A DNA stretch of 64,000 nt from Cystobasidiopsis lactophilus (Eukaryota; Basidiomycota; Agaricostilbomycetes; Agaricostilbales; Chionosphaeraceae), in the NCBI GenBank assembly GCA_001599975.1, contig BCIO01000002.1, forward strand, positions 4,450,242 through 4,514,241, written 5' to 3'. Of this stretch, positions 34,528-44,850 are shown piece after piece (the stretch's first letter is position 1; each line of letters starts with the position of its first letter). The position numbers and the translations under genes are program-made. The notes under the pieces were generated by a model, which was not told where the DNA came from, did not search any database, and saw only the letters and a program-made list of their open reading frames with translations.

Positions 34528-34860
34528 TTGTACATGCCACCATGATGAAATGTAAATACCAGGCCGCGAGAGAGAGCAACCCTCAACTTGTGAATGGCGC
34601 GTGATTTGCCACATGAAACGCGTGCTTCAACTTGGCCTCGCTGTCCCCCGGTTGCCCCCAAACCAACAAACCTGACTGCGGCTTGAGGCCCTGTTTACTT
34701 TCGTTTATACCAAATCCATACACACAACACCAACCAAACAACCACAGCAGCTTGACGCTCGCTGACCTTGCCCCTTTGTGTCGCGCACACACTTCTTTTG
34801 CGCTGTTTCGTGCCCTTCCGTATCTTCCCACTCGTTACTTTAAACACACACGCATCAACA
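34528..34860. other. Promoter region of the barrel-GH128 gene
   Basis: Pyrimidine- and CA-rich run (ACACAACACCAACCAAACAA) just before the ATG at 34861, which is preceded by CATCAACA. Nothing coding seen. Confidence 0.4.
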
Positions 34861-37089
34861 ATGCTCGGCTTGCTGGTCTGGTCCGCAGCGTTGGCAGCAG
34901 CAGCCGTGGACGCGCGGATGGTGCATAAATCCCGGGCCTTGAACCACCGCGTGAAGAGGGCGGTGGATGTGATTGAGACCGGCTTGGCTTGGTGGGGCGC
35001 GCAGAACGGCAACGAGGGTGCTTGTGCGTTTGGTCTCTTCCCATAGCGCTGTGTGCGAGCTGGGGCTAAGTAGAGTTCGTGAATGCACAGGCGGAGCGGT
35101 GCACGACGATGCCTTCTTGCTGGCTGGCTTGGCCGACTCAGTGTTCAGCCAAGACCAGTGTGGCCGCTACGTCGAAGTCCTCAACGGCGCCAACAACAAG
35201 TCGGTCATCGCAGAGGTGCGTTGGCCACTTAGCACTTTGAATGGCCTCCTGTTTCAGCCTTATGACCGGCGTTCGACACAGGTCACTGACTCCTGCAGCA
35301 CTTGCGAGTCCCAAGACCTATATCTCTCCACTGGTGGTGGGTTTACGCTCCACTACCTCATCAGCCGTTCACACAGCTGATGCCAATTTGTCGCGAACCT
35401 ACAGCTTTTGAGAAGATTGCCTCTCTGGAAGTCGGCGTCATCAACATTGGTGCGTTCAGGCTCCTCCTCTAGCACTCTTATTCTGTGCTCATGGGCGACG
35501 TATACGACGCACAGCCTGGGCATTTGTCGATAAACCCACCGATTCGGCCACCGCCACCGGCATCGAGTCCATCCCTGCCACCCCCGCCGGCTTGTCCGGC
35601 ACCCTGACGCTCCAAGCTCAAGCTGCCACCGAGTCCTCCTCGTGCGACTCTACGACCGAGGACGAGGCTGAACCGACCACTTCTTCTTCTGCCGTCTTCC
35701 ACGACTCCAAGCCCACCCCGACGACGACCACCACCACCAAGCCCGTCACCCACGCCGAAGTCGTCCAGAAGCCAACTACGACCAAGAAGACCAAGACGAA
35801 AACCAAGACCCCAGCTCCGGCCGCTGCCACCGAGGTGTCGACTTCGTCCTCTGGTGGGCTAGAGCTCGGCTTGGCTTTTGCTTATGACAACACCTACGCC
35901 TCCATCTTCACTGGCGGCAGGGTCAAATGGTACTTCCACTGGGCAGGTGCGTGGCTGGCTTCCTTTAGACACTCGAGGTCTTTCTGTGCTCACATTCGCA
36001 CAGATCCTATCATCCCGGAGCTCAGCAACGCCGGCTTGGCTTTCTACCCTACTCTGTAAGCGCTGGGCTAACTACCGCTTTCAGCCCGGGGCTAAGCTTA
36101 TTCTTGCTCCGTGGTTGCAGCTGGGACAACTCGGCCGCTAGCAAGTCCGCCTTCCAAACCGCCATGGCTGCTGTCAACAATGCGCCAGAGTACATTTTGT
36201 GCGTTGGGACCTCCTCTACTGCTGTGAGACGTCCACCAGCTGAAGGCATCGTCCTCCATGCACAGTTCTTACAACGAGCCGGATATCCCTTCGCAAGTAA
36301 GTCGACTTCCGTCCTTGTCCTCATGATGTCGGACTGAAGATGTTGTGCATAGGCGAACATGTCACCTGAAGAAGCGTGAGTGACGGCGCCCCTGCTGAGA
36401 TTGGTCCAGACCAAGCTCACGATTTCTTCTCTGTCACCACAGGGCTAAGGACTTCAAGAGCTACCTCACCCCTTACGCCACTTCCAAGACCAAGCTCTGC
36501 TCGCCCGCTGTGGCTTACGACTTGAACTGGCTCCAGAGCTTCATGTCCGCTTGCAAGGACTGCAAGGTCTCCTGCATCAACGTGGGTGGTGGTCGCTACC
36601 TTATGATCTTCTTCCGGAGCTCATTGATTCAGCTTTCCAAATCCACAGATCCACTACTACACGGACTACGATGGCACTGGCGACTCGTTCAAGAAGCAGG
36701 TCGAGAAGTTCCACGCGGCCTTCCCGAGCTATGATATCTTCATCGTGCGTGGTCATCCTACTTTAGCTGCCTTGCCCCGCAGCTGATAGTATTCGAGCTA
36801 CACACAGAGCGAGGCCGGCTTGACTGCTACTTCAGGGCCATCGCCCGCCCAAGCGCTCGGCTACTTGAAGACCATCATCAGCTTCATGCAGTCCACTTCC
36901 TACGTCAAGAGGTTCGCTTGGTTCGGGTACGTCTCTCACTCTACCACATTCAAGCTCGCGTCTGACAGCATTTCTGTTACCCAAAGTGTTTGGTCTCAAA
37001 ACCCGGACGGCTACACTTCCGACTCGGACCGGATGGTGGACGACAACAACCAGCTGACCGAGCTGGGCCAGTTCTACGTCTCCGGCTAG
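34861..37089 (+). CDS. Secreted fusion: double-psi barrel (expansin-like) plus GH128 glucanase
   Basis: A signal peptide (MLGLLVWSAALAAAAVDA) is followed by a double-psi beta-barrel of the RlpA/loosenin type: GACGAVHDDAFLLAGLADSV, CGRYVEVLNGANNKSVIAEV, TDSCSTCESQDLYLSTAAF and GVINIAWAFV. A threonine/proline/lysine-rich linker follows (KPTPTTTTTTKPVTHAE, TKKTKTKTKTPAPAA). The C-terminal part is a GH128 domain: VKWYFHWADP, GLAFYPTLWDN, a general-acid glutamate in the Asn-Glu-Pro motif YNEPDIPSQANM and the nucleophile in DIFISEAGLTA. GH128 enzymes cut beta-1,3-glucan, so the protein probably loosens and cuts fungal or host wall. Roughly ten introns. The fusion is uncommon, as discussed in the findings. 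Domain calls are firm. Confidence 0.85.
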
Positions 37090-37439
37090 GCTCGATGGCC
37101 ACCCTCTTTTCATCTTTCGCACTTCAGCACCGAATTTTTTTACAAGGGACGCGGACGGCAAAAAGAGAAGCGGATCAAGCTGGCCTTCTCCTCTCACTCT
37201 CTCTCAAAGATGTCCAACCTTTCAGTCTCTAATCTTCGGTGTTATTCTTTTTTCCATCCCGGATACCAACCCTTTTTTTCGCTTTCATTTCATTCGCAAC
37301 GAACGTCGTTCAAAGGTTCTTTTCTTCGCCACCACCACATTTTACCCCCTTCTGAGCTTCGAGCTTGTAATTTGGCTAGCTCGCTCTTGATATACCCCTT
37401 CTTGCCATTCAAGCTCTTGGCAGCTCGGCGCCACCGGCC
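37090..37439. other. Convergent 3' flanks, no gene
   Basis: T-rich sequence between the stop of the GH128 gene and the stop of a minus-strand gene. Confidence 0.45.
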
Positions 37440-37979
37440 TCACTTTTGCCATCTTTGGCTTGCGTTGAGGAATGCTTTTGCCCTTGGCTCCTGCGCATTG
37501 CCCGCTCTCCAGCCCGCCTGAAACCCTTCTGCAAAACCCTGTTCCCGCGCCTTCAAGTGCACACGAGCAAGGGCAGATTGCTCCTTCTCCTGCTGCTGCC
37601 GGTACACCATAACGCTGATCTCCTTCACCGCGAAGGCCTCAAAATAGGCAAACCGGCCCCATTTGTGGTCTGCAATATAACGTTTGTCAAAATAGGCAAA
37701 CCGGCCCCATTTGTGGTCTGCAATATAACGTTTGATGCTAACCGAGACTTCGATTTGGGAGGCGAGATCCAGCGCTTCCCATTGCCCAGCGAGTTGTTCG
37801 AGTCCGACGCTTAGCATTGATTGTGAGCGCGATGAGAGCGCCTACAAATCGAAGAACACTTACTCGACAAGCAGGGAAGAGTACATTTCCTGGATCGACG
37901 GCGTGTAGAAAAGCCATTTGGGCTTGTAAAACAGCACACCCCAGTAGTCGTGGAAGCCATACTGCTCCAGGAGGGACAT
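37440..37979 (-). CDS. Small unrecognised protein, family member 1 (with internal duplication)
   Basis: I do not recognise this family. Two exons give MSLLEQYGFHDYWGVLFYKP, then after the intron VGLEQLAGQWEALDLASQIE, a tandem 16-residue unit KRYIADHKWGRFAYFD repeated once, EAFAVKEISVMVYRQQQEKE, and a tail EQGFAEGFQAGWRAGNAQ. Two related genes follow on the same strand at 38453 and 39151. They share the intron position just before a GxxxLAxxWE-like motif and a C-terminal motif with FxAGxxA. The protein is soluble, mixed-charge, about 165 residues, and has no signal peptide. The 48-bp duplication is perfect, so it is recent or an assembly artefact. Confidence 0.6.
37639..37734. repeat. Perfect tandem duplication, 2 x 48 bp
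   Basis: Copies at 37639-37686 and 37687-37734 are identical, in frame (16 codons), inside the minus-strand gene at 37440. Confidence 0.95.
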
Positions 37980-38452
37980 ACTTGATCGTCGAAGAGAAGA
38001 GGAAAAGGAAGCTAGCAGGAAGCAGAAATTTTCAGGTCGCAATTCGGTTTCAAACTAAGCACAGCAATAATAATGGCCCCAGGTCTGCGCGGTCTCGTGC
38101 AACACGGTGCGAACAACGATAACAGGGAGCCACGCAAAAGAGTGTTGAGATACCTGACACGGTCACCTGAGGAGGACGCAGTGCAAAACGCCAGGAGAAG
38201 AGCAGACTCTTTCAAACTAAAAACTGGCACCCGCTGCTGTGACCAACTCCTTGCAGTGTCTGGTTCTGAAGCCAAAGGGGGCTATGCGACTTGAGGAGAG
38301 CCTTTGATTGAGATGTCGTTTGGGGGTAAGTTCATTTTACGACGACTTGAAGAGAAAGAGCATACGCAGGTGCTTGGGCGTTCAATTTCCTGTCCACATT
38401 GGACCCCTCTTCGAAGTAAGGCCTTCGAAACTTCTCCACAGCCGCTTGGTCG
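37980..38452. other. Spacer between small-family members 1 and 2
   Basis: No gene of its own is recognised. It should contain the promoter of member 1 and the 3' end of member 2. Confidence 0.4.
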
Positions 38453-38887
38453 CTACTGTGTTGCTTCCCACCCTTGGACACCCTTCAGCTGAGTTGCCAC
38501 CTCGCGCAGAGCCGCCTTCCTTCCTTCCACCAGGCCAGCCTGAAAGTCTTGTCCACCGACCACACTGGGACTCGAAGAAGGAAGTGCGTGCACCCATTTG
38601 AAGACTGCCGCGGCAACACAGGCGCCCAAAGCGGCAGGGGAGCGGATGGGAGTCTCGGTGAACCTGCGCGAGATGTCGAACTGGATATCAAACTTGACTT
38701 GGCCGTGAGCTTGCTCCCACAGCACCGCCAGCTCTGGCCATCCTGCTCTGAAACCCGTGCATTAGCTCAGAGTGCGCCATTGAGGAAAGCAAGGGACGTA
38801 CTCCCGAAGTAGCACTGGGATCTGCGTCTCGTCTGGACAGTGCAAGGTTTCCGGCTGTTGCCAGGAAGAAGCATCAAAGCGAAGCAT
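38453..38887 (-). CDS. Small unrecognised protein, family member 2
   Basis: Two exons: MLRFDASSWQQPETLHCPDE ending in LLRE, then AGWPELAVLWEQAHGQ and FDIQFDISRRFTETPIRSPA, ACVAAAVFKWVHALPSSSP, and a C-terminal helix FQAGLVEGRKAALREVATQL followed by KGVQGWEATQ. The alignment with the gene at 37440 is clear around the intron (LAVLWEQ versus LAGQWEA) and at the FQAG tail. The intron GTACGT..TTTCAG lies in the same place. About 125 residues, soluble, no signal. Function unknown. Confidence 0.6.
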
Positions 38888-39150
38888 GATCGTAGAGAGG
38901 GAAGAGGCCAAGAAAGGAAATTTAAGAGGCAGCAAGACTTTTGCAGATTGCAAGCGAAAAAGCTTCGCATGAAGTAATGCCGGTAATGGAAGATCGAAAG
39001 CAGGTTGAGAGCAGAGAAGGAAGAAAAGTGCATAGCGGAGGGCAGAAAGACGCCGATAAGGGCTGGAAGGCGAAGGCGGGTTCCATCAAGGTCACCGCGA
39101 CGAAAGCCAGCGTTTAGACACCGACACCAACACAGTGCCATCCCAACACT

Positions 39151-39567
39151 TCAATCACTTGCTGGAGTGACCTCGTGCCGCTTTGGAAGCTCCTTCAAGC
39201 GAGCCGCCACCTGGCGAAGAGCCGCCTCCTTGCCCGCCGCGAAGCCTGCCTCATAAGCCTGCTGGCGCTATTCTCGAATCCGCTCCTCCATAACCTGGCT
39301 CTGAGCCCATCTTTCCCACTTGATCTTAGCATCCACTGGAGGGGCGGCAGAGGCGGGTCCGGAGATGGTAAGCGCTTCGTGGCCATTCGGTTCGGTCGTC
39401 GAGCAATCAGTCTGTGGTCGTCTCGCATCGTCAAAGGTGCTGACCCTTCTAAAAAGGGACTGCGCTTTGAGCTGGCTACAGCAGCATAAGCGAAGGAAGT
39501 GGACTCACCCTCGCAACAGCAGCTGGATCTTGGCTTCGCGCTCTTCAAGAGAAAGTAGTTTGTCCAT
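39151..39567 (-). pseudogene. Third family member, apparently broken
   Basis: Starts MDKLLSLEEREAKIQLLLRG and carries the family C-terminus AYEAGFAAGKEAALRQVAAR, LKELPKRHEVTPASD. The first part aligns with ETQIPVLLRE of member 2. Between them the frame reads WERWAQSQVMEERIRE, then a TAG codon, then RQQAYEAGF with the frame otherwise intact. No splice site removes the TAG cleanly. This is a host gene, so decay or a sequencing error are the options. It lies head-to-tail with the other two. Confidence 0.5.
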
Positions 39568-40736
39568 CTTTGTAAGGCCAAGGGAAGGAGTGGCTGTACG
39601 AGACTGGCATTATTGTGCTGGTTGGCAACAGGGGAGGCTCTAAGACCAGGCCTAGGCCCTGAATTCGTTCATGCAGTTCAGCGACCAAGGACAATCGCTA
39701 GAAGCATACGTCATGAAGCGGTCTGACTGCCAGAGGCCATTCTGTTGTGGCAAGTAGAGTAGACGACTTGGAACGGATGCACAGAAGACAGGGAAAGAGA
39801 GCAGGAGGGCGATGCGACTTCGGCAGATTGCATTGCTATCAGACCTGCAGCATCTCCGCCCGGCCCGGAAAAAAAGCAAGCTTGTGTCTGTGTGGGCAAA
39901 ATGTACAGAAAAGGATGTATGAAAGCGAGCAGGAAGGCTATGCGCCGACCGAGTTTGGGATAGGAAGACCAGATTCCAGCGAGCACGTCGCAGGGAGGGA
40001 AGCGACCAGGTCCTGAGCCTCAGAACGGATCCAAAGCCTCTTGGCTCTCCCCAAGACTCCCAACGAGGACAGCAAGCAGAACCCGGACGACCCCTCGAGA
40101 AGGCACGCCTCGCAAAACCCGCCAACAAGGCAAAATTCGCTCTGAGTAGCTGGAACGCCGCTTTGGACAATGAGCGTCGGCAGAACGGAACTTTTTATGC
40201 GACTCTTTAGCTAACCAATGCACTCGCGAGAGTAGCAAAGGCAAGCCCACTAATGGAGAGAGTCCAAAAGTTTTTCGCCCGCCAAAATTTCGGCGCTCTC
40301 GCTGGCGAAATTTTGAGCGAAGACTTGTGGCACCGATTTGAACTGAGAAGGGGAAATATGCAATTGTGTCAATCCAAGATATGCTTGATGCTGCGACCCT
40401 TGAGTCCCAGAGCAAAAGGGAGAAAATCACCACCACCAGAGGTCTCAAGCAGCACCCTGACCATGATCCCAGCGCCGGACCAAGAGAGGCAGTCACCCAT
40501 AGAAGGACACTTGGCCACCAGGGGCATATGCATAAGCCGCCTGGCCTGGCGGCGCATGAGCAGCCCGTCAACCGTCCTTCGACTTTGCCACCTAGGCGCC
40601 GTGTGGCGTCTCGACCAAACAAGAGCCTTGCTGCGTCCATCATTATTCGAAGGGATGCGTAGTAGGCATACTTTGACACCGGCGTGGAAGACGTTAGCTC
40701 GAAGGGGTGGCCGCGAAGGCGGAAGGTCGTGATCGA
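39568..40736. other. Long stretch without a recognised gene
   Basis: A 219-codon frame lies on the minus strand at 40020-40679, rich in Arg, Leu and Ser, with no homology seen. A short hairpin with arms CAAAATTTC (40283-40291) and GAAATTTTG (40307-40315) is present. It could hold a fourth, decayed family member, but no motif supports that. Confidence 0.4.
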
Positions 40737-41302
40737 TCAAAGAGGCGCCCGTTCAGCTGTGTCAAACACACCGAGCTTGAAGGAATGCCACTCATCGGAA
40801 GAAGTGAAGTCACTCACGCTGCTGCTGCTGCTGCTCACGCTGCTGGCGCTGCCGCTCCAGGATCTTCTCTCGCAGCGCATCCAGCTTGGCCAGTCTTCTG
40901 CGGTTCTTTTCAGCCTTTGCCGCAGCTTCCGCCGCAGCTCGCTTCTGAGCAATCGTGGGATGGATATCAGCGATGCCCTCGTCGAGCAAGAGGGCTCTGT
41001 AGAGCACTGCCGGGTGCTGAGCCGGATCAAAGCGGTCCAAGTAGCCCCAGGCTTGCAGCTGGTCGTAGCGGAGCTCGATCCTGTTTTTTCGTTCCCGTTC
41101 GCCTATTAGCCAGGGCTATGGAACGACTTTGAAGAGCTTGAGGGCAGAAAGGCGAATACCTGACCAGCGGGAACTGACGGTCGTCCTTCTGGCCGAGCTC
41201 CTGGACTTGGTGGATGACATCCTCCCTGATCGCTAGGTCCACTTCAAAGTCATCCATTTCTGCATGCTCGTCCATCATGGTGGACGCGGGCAGAGAGGAC
41301 AT
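40737..41302 (-). CDS. Small charged protein with glutamine-rich coiled-coil tail, unknown
   Basis: Three exons: MSSLPASTMMDEHAEMDDFE, VDLAIREDVIHQVQELGQKD, FPLVRIELRYDQLQAWGYLD, RFDPAQHPAVLYRALLLDEG, then an alanine/lysine helix AQKRAAAEAAAKAEKNRRR and ERQRQQREQQQQQ, ending PERAPL. The glutamine run is encoded by CAG/CTG repeats (around 40817-40835). The intron after FPLVR ends at AAAACAG, chosen because it restores the frame to IELRYDQL. The middle part looks conserved, the tail does not. No family is recognised. It diverges from the GATA gene across 281 bp. Confidence 0.55.
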
Positions 41303-41583
41303 TTTCTGAGGGAAATGCCCAACGGCTTGCACCCGCTTTTTGAGCTGGTGTTGGCTCGGAAAAATGGCGCCCTTCGCGCTCTGTGTATTGCTTGCGCTCT
41401 CGCCTGATCGCTTGATCACCTCCAATCGATTGTCGACATCGCCGAACGGGAGCAACGGTTCGCTCCAGGACAGCCGGTGGCGAAGGGGGGTCGATTGAGG
41501 GGGTCGGCTCAAATCAAAACAATCAATGCCGGGCTTGCCTCTGCACCTCCACGCCCTTCTCATCCGCCCTTCTGTCCCTCCTC

Positions 41584-44149
41584 ATGGCGTCCTCGCTGGG
41601 TTCGTTTGCTCATTCCAAGCCATACACGAGCACCGGGCTGATATTGAACGCAACAACGAACAGTCAAGGTGACCTACACGCTGCAGTCGTCGGTGTCCGG
41701 CCAAGAGACGTGCATCTGCCGCCTGCCCCAGCCTTTGGCGCTGACCGACGTCGAGGATGGCTACGCATCAGTGCCACTAAAGCCATGCCTGAGCGCCATC
41801 GTCTACGCCCAGCCGGATCTGCTCGAGTCCCAAGGCGACTTCAAGGTCGCGTGTCTCGACGCCCAAGAGACCTTGTCTCGCCAGCAGCAGCGGGCTCTGG
41901 CCTTGCAACAGGGTTTGGAGATGTCACCGGTCAAGCCCGGCTCGAGCAACAAAGTGTGGGAGGGCAAGGGATTGCTCAGCTGGGTGCTCGCCGAACCTGG
42001 CGTCAACGGGAGCTCGTTCGCGCTCGGCAAGCTCGACGCGGCCCGCAACACGCTCTCTGTTACTTTACAACTGGTAGAGGTACGCTCCCTCGTTGGCCTT
42101 GTCAAGTTTGAACCAGATCTGATCGCGGCGCTCGGGAGCAACAGCGCAAAACGCTCTCCAAGAACGCCTTCCAAGACGCCTTGAACGGCACTCAGTCGGT
42201 CGAGCCCCAGCAAAAGTTCCAAATGAACCTCATTCAGCCCACCCCAAACCGGCCACCAGCGCAGGAGCAGCTGGGCGGGCCCTTCCACCGCCAGTTCTCC
42301 TCTTCCCCCAGTCCCGCCCAGCCCTCTTCCGCACCCACCACGCCTTTGCTGGAGGGCCAACTACCCCAAAAGGAGCAGATCTTGTCCCTGGTCCAGTCGC
42401 TCCTGCCCCAAATCCAAGACTCGGCCGACAAGCCCTCCCAGGACAAGGACGCCATGCTGCCTCTGCTCCACACCCTCATGTCCTACGTCACCGCCACCCC
42501 GCCCCCGGCCCCTGTTTCCAAGTCGTCAGCAGCCAAGCAAGAGCCAAGGGCACCCCAGCAGGACGCGCTCGAAGCTCTACTCCAGCAATTCTCCTCGTCG
42601 GTTCCACCTCCACCTTCGCAAGCGGTCGAACAACAGGCAACATCCTCCATCCCTCCTCCGCCCTCTACTTCAAACGCAGCAGCGGCAAGTGCACCGGCTA
42701 AGAAGCGAAAGCGCAACGAGTCGGCCAAGACCAAAGAGGCTCTAGGCGAGTCGGCCAGCAAGAAGCTCGCTTCCGACTCCCTGGCTGGCGTTCCCTCGTC
42801 GTCCGCATTGGTGGCTGCTTCAATCTTGCCGGAGCCCACTAAAAAAGCCACCTCGGCCGCCACTTTGGCAGCGACGGCGACTGGTGGGGACGGCGTGGCC
42901 GTGGCGCGCAAGGCCAAGTACGACGCGGTGGGCTGCATGAACTGCAAGACGCACTGGTCCAAGATGTGGCGCAAGAAAAAGTCCGCAGCGCCTCCCGGAT
43001 CGGATGGCAAGCCGGCGCCTGTCAACAAGCTCTGCAATAGTGCGTTCTCGTCCCTCCCCTTTGATCTTTTGTTTCGGATCTGATGCGACGGGGAGCGACA
43101 CAGCCTGTGGAGTGTACTACAATCGAACGGGCACCCACCGGCCCGTCAACGAGGCTCTCGCCACGGAGATCGAAATCGAGGAAGAGGAGTATGCCGCCCA
43201 GACCGCCAACCTGCGCCGGTCCCCTCGTCACAAGAGCACCGCCAAAGCCTCAGCACCTAATTTGGCCAACAGCAAGGCTGAAGGGCAACCGAAGGACGAG
43301 AGGACGTTTGAGCAAATCATGTCCGACTTCACCGCCGATACCTATGGCGCCGCCCACAACACCTTGAACCACTCGCACACCTCCACCAACAGCTCCACCT
43401 TCTCGTCTGCGCCCACCTCGCTGTTCGATAACGACGCTGCTAACGACGTGTTTAGCGCCCTCACCTCTGAGATGGACATGCAGCCGTTTGGCAACAAGGA
43501 CAACTCGCTCGCCCTGCCCTACTCGTTCTTGAGCGACTTCAACTTTGATGCGTTCCTCAACTCGGGCGGCGTCACTACGGGCGATGAGCAAGAGGGCACC
43601 AACGGCGGTGGTGGTGGCAAGCACTACTTGCAGTCCGACTTTGGCTCCGATTTGGATCTGGCTTCCATGCCCCCATCTAGCCCGCCGCCAACCCACCGCG
43701 CCAATCCATTCGCACATTTGGCCGGCATGTCCGACGCTGGCGATTCTCCCAATTGGCCACTGGACAAATCCTCCGTCCCCACCCCTCCCACCGAAGAGAC
43801 TTCCTCCAAAGCTGCTGCTGCCGCCCCTCAGGCCAACTCGAATGTCACCTGGTCCCCTGGCGCCATCGCCATGCTCAGCAACGCCTTGACCGCCTTACCT
43901 TCCTCCACATCTATCGGCGGCTCGGGTCTCACGGCTTCAGCGTTGGACGAGAGCACTTTGCAAGACCTCTTCCACAACTTGACCAGTGTGGCGACCTCTA
44001 CCTCACCACCGACCATCGAGTCCCCGCCCGCCGCAGTCACAGATGCGGCGAGAGGCTTGGGGTTGAACGTTAAGGGGCCCGTGGGAGAGGTCAACGCTTC
44101 GGTCGCGCTGGGAATATGGAACGCTGAAGTGGCCGCCCATTTCCAGTGA
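41584..44149 (+). CDS. GATA-like zinc-finger transcription regulator
   Basis: Exon 1 is tiny (MASSL) and joins VKVTYTLQSSVSGQETCICR after a 62-base intron. The protein has about 780 residues and is rich in low-complexity Ser/Ala/Pro/Thr. Its one clear domain is a four-cysteine finger: YDAVGCMNCKTHWSKMWRKK, then a loop, then LCNTCGVYYNRTGTHRPVN. This has the GATA pattern (Cx2C...W-R...CNxCG) but 29 residues between the two cysteine pairs instead of 17-20. An intron (43040-43103) separates the last two cysteines. A basic motif (AKKRKRNESAK) upstream is a likely nuclear signal. The C-terminus has mixed acidic and Ser-rich segments that may activate transcription. Target genes unknown. Confidence 0.75.
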
Positions 44150-44850
44150 ACTCTCACCCTCGCTCCCCATGGCGATCACGATTTTCAACCTCGCCACCCC
44201 GCCATCCACCCGCACGCCCGCAAATGGCGTTGTACCAACTATATCTCCTCTTTGCCTCCTCAAGAGCTTGCTTGACTTTCAAGAGTCGCTGTGTTTCTCT
44301 CATTCGCAATCACTACACACAAGAAGTTCCTCCGTCGTTCTTTTGCATACTACACGCTTTTGACCAAGCTTTCCTTTCCCAATTGTAACCATTACCCAAG
44401 CTTTCTTGTTACTGCATTCTGCACTCACATCGATCCTCCTGGCTTCATGTCGACTTGCAGGCGCGCTCTTGGGTTGGGTCGGAGGCAGCTCGGATCTCCG
44501 GTGTGGATCCGGCGGCTTTGGAGGCGAAAGGCAGCTCTTGCGCTCGGTCGGCGTCTTGCTTTGAGCCTGTTGATGTTCCAAACCACTTCGATAAGAATGC
44601 TTCTGACTGGCAGATTGCCTCAAATCGCTGCTCGCCTGCTCCTGCCCTCGGCCGTGCCCTTGCCTTCTTTCGCCAGCGCTGCATCTCGCTTTCAAGCCAA
44701 AGTCGTTGCTTTCGTTTGCCAGATGGCTTATCGACCTGCATTGACCTGCTTTGTCACTTCCGAAAGGCACCAGCTCGGGTTCAAAGCGTTGGCACCTGCG
44801 GCCGCGATCCCTGTTCTGGCATTCCCCCGCATCAGATTCAGGAATTTGAG
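44150..44850. other. 5' region of the next gene, possibly including an exon
   Basis: A frame open from 44455 continues without a stop into the gene starting at 44851 but has no ATG. A 188-codon frame in another phase (44291-44854) has no family resemblance. An unseen first exon in this stretch is possible. Confidence 0.35.

Noticed and set aside
40020-40679. 219-codon minus-strand frame
   Set aside because: Hydrophobic patches are present but no motif of the neighbouring small family or of any known family.
40817-40858. CTG/CAG repeat as a mobile-element or CRISPR sign
   Set aside because: It encodes the glutamine run of a minus-strand gene. Unit length and lack of spacers exclude an array.
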